DNA from: Limnephilus marmoratus
Lineage: Eukaryota; Arthropoda; Insecta; Trichoptera; Limnephilidae
Assembly (NCBI GenBank): GCA_917880885.1
Contig: OU862928.1
Span: 36,444,962 to 36,508,961 of the forward strand
Direction: 5' to 3'
DNA length: 64,000 nt
Shown: in pieces, positions 32,894-42,958 of the stretch
How the letters are laid out: each line of letters begins with the position of its first letter
Numbering within the stretch: position 1 is the first letter of the stretch
Made by a program: the position numbers and the translations under genes
The notes under the pieces: model-generated
What the model was told of the DNA's origin: nothing
The model's database searches: none
What the model saw: the letters and a program-made list of their open reading frames with translations, nothing else

Positions 32894-33489
32894 TATTTAA
32901 ATTACAAAGGTATAGTATATTGTCCCCCACGCTGGGAGTTCACCTGTGTTGTAATTGTAGAGGACATTTTTCAATAAGGAACTCCAGTCCAATTTAAAAA
33001 AAAAAATTGTAATTGACCTTCTAACTTAAAAGATGTCACATGCATTTTTATGTTTACAGTTAAAATGATAGAGAACTCCAGTCCAATTTTTATTTTTTTT
33101 TATGAATAAAGACCTTCAGACTTAAATAACTGCATTTTTATTTTTGTAGTTAGTTTTAATAGTTAAAATAAGTGTGAAAGTTTTAATTTTTCAAGACTCC
33201 CCGAAAAGCACCGTATCTATGGTGGATTGTGCAACGTCTTCACCCACCGGTAGTTTATTTACTTTCAAGTTGTCATTTTGAATCAGTGATGTTATGTCTA
33301 GGGAAATTTCCCTAGATCTAGGGGAGAAAAATATTTTTTAGGGAAAAGGGAAATCAGGACAAAATCTAGGGAAATTTCGAACGTTTCGAATTTTTATTAC
33401 ATATGATAATATTACTGGTATTTTTTTTTTTTAAATTGTACAACAGATTTGTTATCCAATTACTGTACAATTTTCTCATTTTGACAGTC

Positions 33490-33819
33490 TTAACACCTAG
33501 GAAGATGATTATTATACAAAAAAATCTTAAGGCTATCTAAAGAAGAGTTATATATATCTAGTGTTTCCGATATTTCGTTCAACAGCACCATTCCTCTTGT
33601 CATGCTATGCTGTGCTAGAACATCTGTTCTGCCGTATGGTATTTTGAACATGTCGTGTCGACGACTACGGCTGAAATTTTCAGGCACGTATAAGCCATAA
33701 CATTCCAAGAGGAATGGGCTGTCAATACGATAATGGATTATGTTAAAACTAAGAATTGCAAGATTTGCATAACGTCTAGTTTCCAAGCTAAATCTATCTG
33801 TTGCCTCAAGTAATTCCAC
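33490..33819 (-). pseudogene. LINE C-terminal fragment
   Basis: The 109-residue minus frame has RRYANLAILSFNIIHYRIDS and MFKIPYGRTDVLAQHSMTRG, then LLNEISETLDIYNSSLDSLK. The (F/L)K(I/V)P..RT...(N/H)S....(L/M)..LN.....LD.(F/Y)..SL..FK pattern is the C-terminal end of jockey-like LINE polyproteins. The remainder of the element is absent. Confidence 0.6.
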
Positions 33820-33940
33820 ATGGTTATATATATTATTTATACGTATATATATTTTTTGGAATTCCTATGAATCTTAATTATTGTTCATGTACTTACATGC
33901 AATGTTATTTTTAACACTGACAACTCAAAATGATATTAGG

Positions 33941-34097
33941 GAACATACCCATACTATGTGAGACGTTCGGGGGGGGGGGGGTCTTCAAAATACCACGCTT
34001 GGTGCAAATGAGCTTAGGTTTTTGGTCACGGTGGGGGGGGGGGGGGGGGGGTTAAAAAGTGCAAAAAGTTGGTCACGTAGTATGGGTACGTTCCCTA
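33941..34097. mobile_element. Miniature TIR element with G homopolymers, copy 1
   Basis: The ends GGGAACATACCCATACTATG and GTAGTATGGGTACGTTCCC are inverted repeats. The interior has two G runs (about 12 and 20) separated by TCTTCAAAATACCACGC. It is inverted relative to the copy at 34358. Confidence 0.8.
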
Positions 34098-34357
34098 TGT
34101 ATCTAAAAAGATAAATGGGACCTCTGAAAAAAAAAATTATGTTTTAAGTTCCGTTTTTTCGGTGATTGCGGTTGATTTTTATTAAGTGTTTTTTTTATTT
34201 GGAATTCAGTTTCTAATTCAGTGGTGAGTGTATTCGTACTTTTAAATTATTACTTCACGTAGCAAAAAGTGTTTTATTTGGAAAAGCACAGTATTATTAG
34301 TATATTTACGAAGTTCCGATATCTTTCCAATTAATTAATCATATTAATTAACATATA

Positions 34358-34531
34358 AGGGAACGTACCCATACTACGTGACCAACTTTTTGCAATTTTT
34401 AACCCCCCCCCCCCCCCCCCCCCCCCGGTGACCAAAATCCTAAGCAACCCGCCGCTCATTTGTATGGAGCGTGACATTTTGAAGACCCCCCCCCCCCTAA
34501 ACGTGTCACGTAGTATGGGTACGTTCCCTAA
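34358..34531. mobile_element. Miniature TIR element with C homopolymers, copy 2
   Basis: The ends AGGGAACGTACCCATACTAC and GTAGTATGGGTACGTTCCCT are exact inverted repeats over about 25 bp. The interior has a C run of about 22 and a second of about 13. It is the same family as 33941-34097 in the opposite orientation. Confidence 0.85.
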
Positions 34532-34864
34532 CAGGATTAGTGTTACACAATCAGGTGGCTAATGTGAAATTCTAGGGAAATTTCACTTCGAAATCTAGTG
34601 AAATAATTTTTTTGGGGGAGTCCGATTCGAGCCGCGGTCAACAGTGGTTGTGTGTACCTTACCTATTGCTTAGTGCCGTTCGCCCGTTCCTGAGCCTCAT
34701 ACAGATAAGAGATTATTGTTACATTTCATTTAAATTTGTTTATCGTATACCTATTTTTTTTGCATTCCTGCTTACGGCTAATCCGTTTTTGTTTGTACAG
34801 TCAATGAAATAGACTGCGTATTATTTTATCAGTTTAATTTTTAAAAGTTAAGTTTTTTTATATA

Positions 34865-36943
34865 ATGGAGGAAGACAAAGATAGGCCTCCCGACCCAGGG
34901 TCGATATTAGATTTTTCTGATTCGGATTCTAATACTAGCCAGGTTTCTATTACGCTCCCATCTCGTAAGCGACGACCATCGCATAGCCTTCACATTCCAT
35001 CGAAAGTTAAATCTATACCGCCGATTCAACAAACCTCGACCTCTAACGACCTTAACACTAATAGTAACACCCAGACAAGTACTTTAACTAGCGATAATAC
35101 AAAAAGTACTGACTTACTTTATCCTGCTTCCGCTTCCGGTCCTTTTATCGTTATGGTTCAGAGAACTGAACAAGGAAAACTAATTCATCCTTTAGATTTT
35201 GGAAAATTCTTATTTGACTCAAAAAATAATAACCTTGGTATTGTTAACGGTTCAATTAAACCGGAAGGGCGATATAAATTATCTATCGAGTTTAATACTG
35301 CCGCTTCCGCAAATGGATTTGTAAAAAAAATTGACTCGCTCTCAAACCATAAATATAAATCGTTCATCCCGACATTTAACCTTACGAGAATGGGTCTTGT
35401 GCGAGGAATTCCCGCGGAGATCCCAGAGGCTGAAATTGTTGATGCTTTGAATAATTCCCACGGAACCCCGAAAGTATTAAAAGCACGTCGACTGAACTAC
35501 AGGGATCCCCTCTCTAGTGATCATTTCCCAATTATAATCCGATTCCACCATCAATCTAACACTTATCCCCCCCCAGTTAAAAATAATCTCAAATTTAGAA
35601 TAAAAGATGCGAATTGGAGCACTTTCTCTTCTGAACTAGATAACCTTATTAATTTAACAAAATCGTCCCCTGGAGACACCAGAATGCAATGTGAGACGTT
35701 TCCCTCTATGGTTATAAATGCAGCCGAAAAATCCATCCCGAAACACAATGCGAACATTAAAATAAAATACTCTACTCCGTGGTGGGATGAGGAATGCACT
35801 CGCTCCGTCAACTCTCGTAAAAAAGCAATTTCCTTTTTTCGTAAGTGTATGTCACTAGAAAATTTTTTATCAGTTAAGAAAGCCCAGGAAGAAACCAAAC
35901 GAATTTTGAAAAATAAAAAACGCGCTGGATGGCGGAAGTTCTGTGAGAACCTGTCTCCGGAAACTCCCCAGTCTTCAGTTTGGTCTAGCTTAAAAAAATT
36001 CGGATCATCGTATTCTCCGCCGAGAATCAAACATATATCAGAAGAAATTCTTACAGGATTTGCGGATAAAATAGCCCCCCCATCAGTGGCCGGATGTGAG
36101 GAAATGCCTTCTATTAAGCCATATCCATCTCATTCTAACTGGCTAGATGCTCCTTTCTCCATTGATGAGATGAAACGAGTAATAAGAGCCCTTTCTGACT
36201 CTGCTCCGGGTCCCGATGGAATATTTAATAGTTTCATTAAATCATTTTCTGATATGGTGGTTGAATATTTTTTATCTCTTATTAATAATATGTTTGAAAC
36301 AGGACTAATTCCGGATGATTGGAAAACTCAAAAAATCATTCCCATTTTAAAACTTGGAAAAAATCCATCTGAAATTTCGTCTTATCGGCCTATTGCTCTT
36401 TCATCATGTTTGATGAAAGTAGCGGAACGTTTGATAAAAAACAGATTAGAGTGGTTTGTTGAAAGTCAAGATATTATCTCACCAAATCAGTATGGTTTTC
36501 GGAAAAATAAATCTACAATGGATAATTTAAGTTTGTTCACAACTGATATCCGAGTTTCTCAATCCCTAAATTCTTATACATTGGCCACATTCCTTGACCT
36601 TTCATCAGCTTACGATGATGTTTTACTGAATGTTTTGAAAGAAAAGCTAATTAAAAAACAAATCCCCCCGAAATTGGTCCAATTTATTATTAATTTGCTC
36701 TCAGATAGGTCCATTATTATTGAGTCTTCCTCTAAATGCTTAAGGCGCAAACTATGGAGAGGTTTGCCCCAGGGTTCTGTTATTAGTCCTCTGTTGTTTA
36801 ATATTTATATAAGCGACCTAGACTCAGTAATTCCTTTTTCTATCAAGCGACTTTACTTTGCGGATGATTTCCTTATATATTTGTTACATAAAAATATTAT
36901 TCTTGCAGCTAAGGAAATGAATTTGGCTTTACAATATATTTAA
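34865..36943 (+). CDS. LINE polyprotein, internally deleted: ORF1 N-terminus fused to RT
   Basis: The 692-residue frame begins with an acidic, serine-rich start. A gag-like ORF1 segment follows, ending LVRGIPAEIPEAEIVDALNN and KVLKARRLNYR, the region before the zinc knuckles in I/jockey ORF1 proteins. At about residue 217 it passes straight into SDHFPIIIRFH, the last motif of the apurinic endonuclease. The ORF1 knuckles, ORF1 stop and nearly all of the endonuclease are missing, yet the frame stays open. The reverse transcriptase follows: APGPDGIF (446), SYRPIALSS, FLDLSSAYDDV (576), GLPQGSVISPLLFNIY (632) and the catalytic YFADDF (662). A TAA at 36941-36943 cuts the domain; the same frame resumes at once. 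Confidence 0.85.
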   Translation: MEEDKDRPPDPGSILDFSDSDSNTSQVSITLPSRKRRPSHSLHIPSKVKSIPPIQQTSTSNDLNTNSNTQTSTLTSDNTKSTDLLYPASASGPFIVMVQRTEQGKLIHPLDFGKFLFDSKNNNLGIVNGSIKPEGRYKLSIEFNTAASANGFVKKIDSLSNHKYKSFIPTFNLTRMGLVRGIPAEIPEAEIVDALNNSHGTPKVLKARRLNYRDPLSSDHFPIIIRFHHQSNTYPPPVKNNLKFRIKDANWSTFSSELDNLINLTKSSPGDTRMQCETFPSMVINAAEKSIPKHNANIKIKYSTPWWDEECTRSVNSRKKAISFFRKCMSLENFLSVKKAQEETKRILKNKKRAGWRKFCENLSPETPQSSVWSSLKKFGSSYSPPRIKHISEEILTGFADKIAPPSVAGCEEMPSIKPYPSHSNWLDAPFSIDEMKRVIRALSDSAPGPDGIFNSFIKSFSDMVVEYFLSLINNMFETGLIPDDWKTQKIIPILKLGKNPSEISSYRPIALSSCLMKVAERLIKNRLEWFVESQDIISPNQYGFRKNKSTMDNLSLFTTDIRVSQSLNSYTLATFLDLSSAYDDVLLNVLKEKLIKKQIPPKLVQFIINLLSDRSIIIESSSKCLRRKLWRGLPQGSVISPLLFNIYISDLDSVIPFSIKRLYFADDFLIYLLHKNIILAAKEMNLALQYI

Positions 36944-37351
36944 AACTGGTTGTCAATAAATGGGATGAATCTGGCGGCATCTAAAACAAGGGTCGTGGCT
37001 TTCACGCGCAAAAGAAAAATTCCCCACTTCTCAATCTCTTTTGATAATGTGCCTCTACAAACCGCTACTCAAATCAAATTCCTTGGTCTTCTTTTGAACC
37101 ATAAACTTTCCTGGCTTCCACACATTCAGATAATTTCTACAAAGTGTGAAAAGGGACTTAATATGATGCGAGCAGTTTCCAGAGTATGGTGGGGATCTCA
37201 TCCTACCACTCTTAAATTAATGTATAATTCTCTAGTTCGGAGCCACTTGGATTACGGCTCATTCCTTTTTGACCCACTCCCTAAATATTTAGATAAGAAA
37301 ATGGAAAGAATTCAATCTAAAGCCCTCAGAATGATTATTGGAGCTATATAA
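36944..37351 (+). pseudogene. LINE C-terminal part after nonsense codon
   Basis: This is the same reading frame as 34865-36943, separated by a single stop. It reads LAASKTRVVAFTRKR, TQIKFLGLLLNHKLSWLPHI and SLVRSHLDYGSFLFDPLP, the thumb and connection region of a jockey/I-like LINE. Coding ends at about 37349, where non-LINE repeat sequence starts, so the element is also 3'-truncated or the boundary is a rearrangement. Confidence 0.8.
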
Positions 37352-37352
37352 C

Positions 37353-37560
37353 AGTGACGTCACCGTTAACCATTTCAGTAATGCTAACTGGACGCTGTGT
37401 TTTGAGGAGAGGTTTAAAAATGGACTTTTTAATAATTTTTTAAAAACTCTGCGTTTAATATTATGAAATAAAACTTATATATTCAGAATCAGCGTTTATT
37501 GGTCTATATATGAACATATTTTTTTAAAGCCATAATATTTTTCACTGGAGTTCCTTATTG
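37353..37560. repeat. Terminal unit of the 17-mer element, copy 1
   Basis: CAGTGACGTCA ... TATATATTCAGAATCAGCGT ... TCACTGGAGTTCCTTATTG is repeated with substitutions at 38172-38372. A further stretch after it (37565-37665) matches 33175-33285 near the left end. Confidence 0.75.
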
Positions 37561-38171
37561 TCAAAGTTTTAATTTTTCAAGATCCCCGAAAACCACCGTA
37601 TGTATAGTGAATTGTGTGACGTCATCACACTCCAAAAGTTTTATTAATTTTCAACAGGTGTTGTCATTTTGTATGTCGGTTATTTATTTTATTTTATATG
37701 AAAGAAGCTATGAAACTATTCAATAAGTAATACCTAAAAACATTATTTAGGTGGATTTATTATGTTATTATATTTTTCAACATTATTATGGGAGAGTGGT
37801 ATAAAAATTGTTTGAAAAAAATATTTTTTTCAGCTTTACTAATCTAAATCAATATTATGGAAACCGAAGCATCGCCTGCATAATCGTAGGCAACTGATAA
37901 GATACAGAATACAGTGCCGAATCAGCTGTTCGGCGTCTGCCATTTTGGAGTTCAGAGTTGGAGGGTTGCGAGTAGCATTACGATTTTTTTTGTACAGTTT
38001 TTTAATATTTTAAATAATAGAGATACCTCTGTTTTTGACACTGAATTATTTAGGCCTAAATAATGTTTCAATAAAAACAACAACATTATGTGTCTAAATC
38101 TCTATAAGTCATACATTTCAATATAACTTTAGTGTGCTATCACCAGGTGACCGGAAAATTATGGAGAGCAG

Positions 38172-38372
38172 TGACGTCAGTACTAAAAATTCAATACCAC
38201 CAACTTGACAGTGTGTTTTAATGACACGATTTAAAATGGACCTTTTAATCATTTTTTTAAACGCTACGTTTAATATTACTTAATAAAACTTATATATTCA
38301 GAATCAGCGTTTTTATTGGTTTAAATGAACATATTTTTTATCCATAATATTTTTCACTGGAGTTCCTTATTG
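38172..38372. repeat. Terminal unit of the 17-mer element, copy 2
   Basis: Second, diverged copy of 37353-37560 including the 17-bp terminus. Not coding. Confidence 0.75.
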
Positions 38373-38559
38373 TAATGAATTTATTGAATTTCACCGTAAC
38401 TTTGTCCCGTTTGTAAAGAGTTTCAGATTTTTTGAAATCTTGAAAAATTATTAACCTCGAAAAATATATCCAGTATTGTCAAAATTTGTATCATAAAGGG
38501 TTTTTTAAAACTGGCGTAGGTAAAAACTTTGCACGAAAGAGGTAACTTTGCCCCACATT

Positions 38560-39005
38560 TTACTTTATCTCCACACAGGAGGCCCTGAAATATCTAAATG
38601 AGGGCCTACATATGTTATATTTGGGGATGCTGTGTGGAGGGTCTTTTTAGGGAAATGAAGGAGAGGGAAGGAAAATGTATGTTTCTGGGAAGGAAAATGT
38701 ATGAAGGGTAGCTAGGAATCTGGGGATCAGTGCGTTCAGGAGTGACGAACTTATGAATTCATCCCCCACTGCGATGCAAGGCGATGGGTCGAGAGAGTCG
38801 GTCTGGATAGGAAAAGGTGTGCCTCAACTAATCTCTCCCGATACAGCCCGCCACGTAGAAGGTGGGTAAACGCATTTGCCGCCAAGACCTAGACAAACTT
38901 CACCCAATGAGCCCGGTATCTAACCACTATGGTAAGGGCGATGGTTATCTAATAAATGATTCCCGGGGCGGCGGTACCTATACCCGCCTCCCAAATTGAT
39001 TTTTC
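38560..39005 (-). repeat. SINE-A, full length, minus strand
   Basis: The plus strand starts with the tail hairpin (CTCCACACAGGAGGCCCTGA ... ATGCTGTGTGGAGGGTCTTT), then the body (CACTGCGATGCAAGGCGATG, GCCGCCAAGACCTAGACAAA), and ends with the head (CGGTACCTATACCCGCCTCC at about 38980-39000). Its tail is the best match in the window to the 3' UTR of the LINE at 20812-20890. Confidence 0.8.
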
Positions 39006-39059
39006 ACATACACAAGTTGTAAAAAAAAAAAAATGGCTTCCCTGGAAACGTACAAAAAG

Positions 39060-39470
39060 TAAGAATCTTCTAGGACTCTCTTCACATACAAACATCTCTT
39101 GGACTCTTGTCAAATAAAAACATCTCTAGGACTCTCGTCACATACAAACATCTCTAGGACTCTCGTCACATAAAATACACCTCTAAGAATCTCGTCACAC
39201 AAAAACAACTCTAGGACTCTTGTCACACAAAAACATCTCTAGGGCTCTCGTCACATAAAAATATCTCTAAGACTCTCGTCACATAAAAACACCTCTAGGA
39301 CTCTCGTCACATAAAAACATCTCTAAGACTCTCGTCACATAAAACCATCTCTAGGACTCTCATCACATACAAACATCTCTAGGACTCTTGTCACATACAA
39401 ACATCTCTAGGACCCTCATCACATAAAAACATCTCTAGGACTCTCGTCACATACAAAACATCTCTTCAAA
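39060..39470. repeat. Satellite-like array, unit about 28 bp
   Basis: About fourteen units of CATCTCTAGGACTCTCGTCA CATACAAA with few differences. The array begins some 55 bp beyond the SINE-A head. It has no open frame of interest. Confidence 0.9.
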
Positions 39471-40000
39471 TAATGAACAAAACTTCAGATAATGCAGAAA
39501 TAATAAACAAAATATTTGCTTTCAAAGTGCGATTTATTGAATCATTTGACAGAAGTATTTCAGTAAAGCATATTTTTGGAAAAAAAATGTAAACATATTT
39601 AAAAAAATATTGAACACAGTATATTATCGGGCAAATGTACATTACACAGAACCGGGTCAAGCGAACACAAAATATAGTGCAATAATAATTAGATAGAACA
39701 ATGTTTAAACCACTTGTTTTTAATTTTTTATAAGAACAACTCTCTTTTTATAACTTTTGAAGGTTATTCCCATCAATGTAATATATCATTGAAGAAGAAG
39801 ATAATAATACATGTTTCATATAAATAAAATCGAATATATTTATCTGAGACGCTATCCAAGTTACAAACCAGACCTTAGAAATATTGTTTTCAATGAAAAA
39901 GGTAGTTGCCTATAATATGGAAAAATTAGTCAAAGATAATATTTTTGTTAATTGTTTTTGGGGTGTTATGCCGTGTTGCGCTACCTCCTCCTTTAGCCAA

Positions 40001-40069
40001 CGTTTCGGACAGCGTTACAGTGTCAGATGTGTATGGATGATGATGGACACTGTAACGCTGTCCGAAACG
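40001..40069. repeat. Perfect 24-bp hairpin
   Basis: CGTTTCGGACAGCGTTACAG followed by TGTC at 40001-40024 is exactly complementary to 40046-40069, with a 21-nt spacer. It lies inside the inverted-repeat element, between its left arm and the tRNA-like unit. Confidence 0.9.
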
Positions 40070-40156
40070 CTTTATTTTTATTTATCTGAAGATAATATTG
40101 TTAAATCTAAAATTTGAAAATATGAGATTGACAATTATGATGGTTTGATATGGAAG

Positions 40157-40232
40157 GTGGTAATGCCCGAATTGGTAAAGGCACCCGTCCCGATTAGACG
40201 AAAAGTTCTGGGTTCGAGTCCCAGTTGAGACC
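40157..40232 (+). tRNA. tRNA-like sequence (tRNA-derived SINE or pseudogene)
   Basis: About 76 nt with a D-arm-like GCCCGAATTGGTAAAGGC, an anticodon-like stem CGTC/GACG around CCGATTA, and a good T-arm (CTGGG TTCGAGT CCCAG). The box B GGTTCGAGTCC is perfect. The acceptor stem pairs only in part (GGT with ACC), and U33 is replaced by C, so a working tRNA is unlikely. It is followed by TTTTTCTG, as are two other tRNA-like units in the window. Confidence 0.5.
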
Positions 40233-40389
40233 GTTATGTTTTTCTGTTTTTCTGTGTCTTGTTTTCTTTCATATTTTTGTTTAGATTATTAGTGTTATCT
40301 TCTTCTTCAATGACATATTACATTGATGGGAATAAACTTCAAAAGTTATAAAAATAGAGTTGTTCTTATAAAAAATTGAATACCTACAT

Positions 40390-41256
40390 AATAGGCCACT
40401 TGCATGGACTTCATAACGACTTGGAAAAAATCGTGTGGATAGAGTTTTTTACTAAGATTACGAAAATGTTAGTAAAAATTTTTAGAAACGTACAGTTTTT
40501 TTTATTTTTAAATAAATAAATCCATTATTTGAGCTCGTGACGTCACTACATGAAAATGTCCTGTCACCGAAAATGTTCCTATTAATTTGATAAAATTCCA
40601 CACTGATTTATTTTTTTATATGGCATCACTTTGATTTCAGGCGAATTTTTGAATTCGTTCACTAGATTTATTGTTTGTTCTCTGCGAACTTATCATTTGG
40701 TTTGATTTTTTGACAGATGTTCTGAAGAGAACCCCGTACAATTAATGGGTACGGGGTTCTCTTCAGAACGTGAAGATGATATCGGTACATGTTTTAGAGG
40801 TATAATGATTATGGTGCTGATTTTAACAAAATAAAATTTTATAATATTCTTATTATTATTACAATTTACAAGTTCAAGTATATTACATTGAATTTAGTAA
40901 TATAGACGCTGTACATTATAATGATTTATGATCACTAAGATGGATCAAGGAAAAAAATATTTATGAGATGTAATATTTTTGGTATGCCTCGTTATTCTAC
41001 TGTGCCATTCGTGTGGAAAACGTTCTTTTTTTTTAAATGATTTTCGGCTATGTAATTATCGTTTTTTCACACCTATAAAATTATGTCCCGTCTTTCCGGT
41101 TTATAAAAAATGGTCTGATTTTTCGGTTTGAAATTTTCAAAAAATCCCCAGGGTTTCAAAAATACGATTAAAAAAAAAAAAAAAAATACCGAATGTCTTA
41201 GAAAATTTGCCTAAACCGGAAAAATTTTTTAAAAAATGTGATGCAAGTGGCCTATT
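40390..41256. mobile_element. TIR element with central perfect hairpin
   Basis: The termini AATAGGCCACTTGCAT and ATGCAAGTGGCCTATT are exact inverted repeats. The subterminal parts are weakly complementary. The 867-bp interior is non-coding and contains a 21-bp perfect hairpin at 40719-40769. It directly adjoins the preceding inverted-repeat element. Confidence 0.75.
40719..40769. repeat. Perfect 21-bp hairpin
   Basis: GTTCTGAAGAGAACCCCGTA (C) at 40719-40739 pairs exactly with 40749-40769 across a 9-nt loop. It is GC-richer than its surroundings. Confidence 0.9.
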
Positions 41257-41822
41257 GTTTTAATGGCATATTTTGTATGCAAATTTATTCTGTGGAATTA
41301 TATTTATAATTGTTTTATAAATTGCTTGACCTGGATCAAATTATGAAATTGGGTTATTTTACAGAACATGTATTAAAAAGTTTGAAAATCAGATGACATA
41401 ATTAAGAAATATTTAATTATTTCAATAAAATAAAGTTTGTAACAAATTATAAATTAATAAGAAATTGGCTAATTATAAATGGTAATAATTATATAGCAAG
41501 CAAATAAGCGTTGAAATAACATTTATTTACTTGAATTTAAGTAGTTAATTTGGTACATGACTGTTGTTATCCACTGGAGCGTTTTTTGGCCAGATTACGG
41601 CGAATTTGCTAACACCTTCAAGCGCTCGCTGGCTGAAATGTGGCAAATTTTAAAGAGACATTTTAAAAATTTATATGGGAATTATTTCATAAGTTTTCGC
41701 ACGTTGTATACTTCAATTAATCACAAAGATAACTTAGAAGTTTCACTTTTTAACAAGAGATGTCTCGCGTCTCTTCTGAATTATTTGTTATTGACATTTT
41801 AGGAACTGAAATCATTCAAATA
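41257..41822. other. Non-coding
   Basis: AT-rich. The 81-residue open frame at 41557-41802 has no motif I recognise and no supporting context. Confidence 0.4.
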
Positions 41823-42222
41823 CAGGGTGTCCGGGGGTAAAGTGCATTAACTTCGGGAGGTGATTCTACACGATGGTAGGAGTAAAAAAGATTAATAACT
41901 TTTTTCGAAATTCCAACATTTTTTTTCCCATACAAAAAGATCTACCTACTAAAAATCCTTAGTGTGAGGTACGATCTTACTTGCCGGGAGCCTGCCGGGC
42001 GCGATCGTGGCAAAAATAATTACTATTAGTGGTGGTGACTGTCCCGTATCGTAACAATGGAAAATAATAAAGCTGGCCGCGCACGCCGGTCAAATTTTAC
42101 GTTTTTACCACAAAACTACCCCTAAAAGTTGGAATTTCGAAAAAAGTTATTTATCTTTTTTACTTACAATATCGTGTAGAATTACCTCCCGAAGTTAATG
42201 CACTTTACCCCCGGACACCCTG
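41823..42222. mobile_element. MITE with about 95-bp terminal inverted repeats
   Basis: It starts CAGGGTGTCCGGGGGTAAAG and ends with the complement CTTTACCCCCGGACACCCTG. The arms pair for about 95 bp, including ATTAACTTCGGGAGGT and AACTTTTTTCGAAATTCC. The central 200 bp are unique and GC-richer. It has the CAGGGTGTCC end seen in many arthropod repeats. The flanking TA is present on the left and mutated on the right. Confidence 0.82.
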
Positions 42223-42342
42223 CATATTTTTCTTACAAATCATTGATCACGTGTTTACATATTAAAAAACGTATGTTCGAATTTAGACAGTTTTACAGAC
42301 AGTATATAGAAGACATTAAGTCACATTGTGCATCCCTCTCTA

Positions 42343-42436
42343 AACCTAACCTAACCTAACCCAACAGATGTGAGGATTGACCACGTGTAGAGATAATTAA
42401 TAAGAAAAAAAAAGGAAAAACTGTTAGGTTAGGTTA
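42343..42436. repeat. Inverted pair of telomere-like runs
   Basis: CCTAACCTAACCTAACC at 42343-42361 and GTTAGGTTAGGTTAG at 42424-42438 face each other. The flanks ACCACGTGTAGAG and CCACACGTAGAC are also partly complementary. Confidence 0.65.
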
Positions 42437-42958
42437 GATTGCCAACCACACGTAGACATAAAAAAATTGCAATTTAATTTTCGATTGCATTTTGTATCTA
42501 GAGTATATATATATAACAGTCACGTACCAAATAGTTTTAAGTGAAACAGTAAAAACAAAAACAAAATCGCGAAAATAGTTTTTTTTCAACAATTTTAATA
42601 AAAATACAAAGATGGCGGCATTGAATCTTCTATGAATTTAAATGGTCTTAAAATAAAATTAATTTAAAACAATCAGATATCTATTGTGTTTTTGCGATTT
42701 TTAATTTAAATTTTTATACTTAATGTCTGAAAATATTAAAAATTAAAAGCATTGACTAAATTAAATGTAACTTACGTAAGTAAACATAAAACATTTTTGT
42801 AATACAAAATACTAAATAGCTAAAAAACAACTATAATAATAATATGAGAAAAATGTTATTTTATACAAATAAATGGTACAAACGTTTAATTTTTGGCCTC
42901 ACTTTGAATTCCAAAATAACGGAATTTGTCAATTTTATTTGAAACAAAATGGTTTTAA

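Larger units (their letters stand above)
32972..38372. mobile_element. Region bounded by inverted 17-mers; candidate composite DNA transposon
   Basis: CAATAAGGAACTCCAGT at 32972-32988 is the exact complement of ACTGGAGTTCCTTATTG at 37544-37560 and again at 38356-38372. A partial extra copy (GAACTCCAGTCC) lies near 33071. The right end occurs twice because 37353-37560 is repeated in diverged form at 38172-38372. Inside lie a LINE (34865-37351), a LINE tail (33490-33819) and two miniature elements. No transposase is recognised and no target duplication is clear, so the transposon interpretation is inference. Confidence 0.5.
39722..40380. mobile_element. Inverted-repeat element carrying a tRNA-like unit
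   Basis: The left arm 39722-39811 (TTTTTTATAAGAACAACTCT ... CATTGAAGAAGAAGATAA) returns as its reverse complement at about 40292-40380, about 90 bp per arm with a few mismatches. The interior holds a perfect 24-bp hairpin (40001-40069) and a tRNA-like sequence (40157-40232). No transposase. Confidence 0.8.

Noticed and set aside
39060..39470. CRISPR-like array
   Set aside because: Units are contiguous with no unique spacers, and the setting is a eukaryotic repeat region.
40157..40232. Functional tRNA gene
   Set aside because: The acceptor stem pairs only in part, U33 is missing, and it is embedded in a mobile element with a SINE-like tail.
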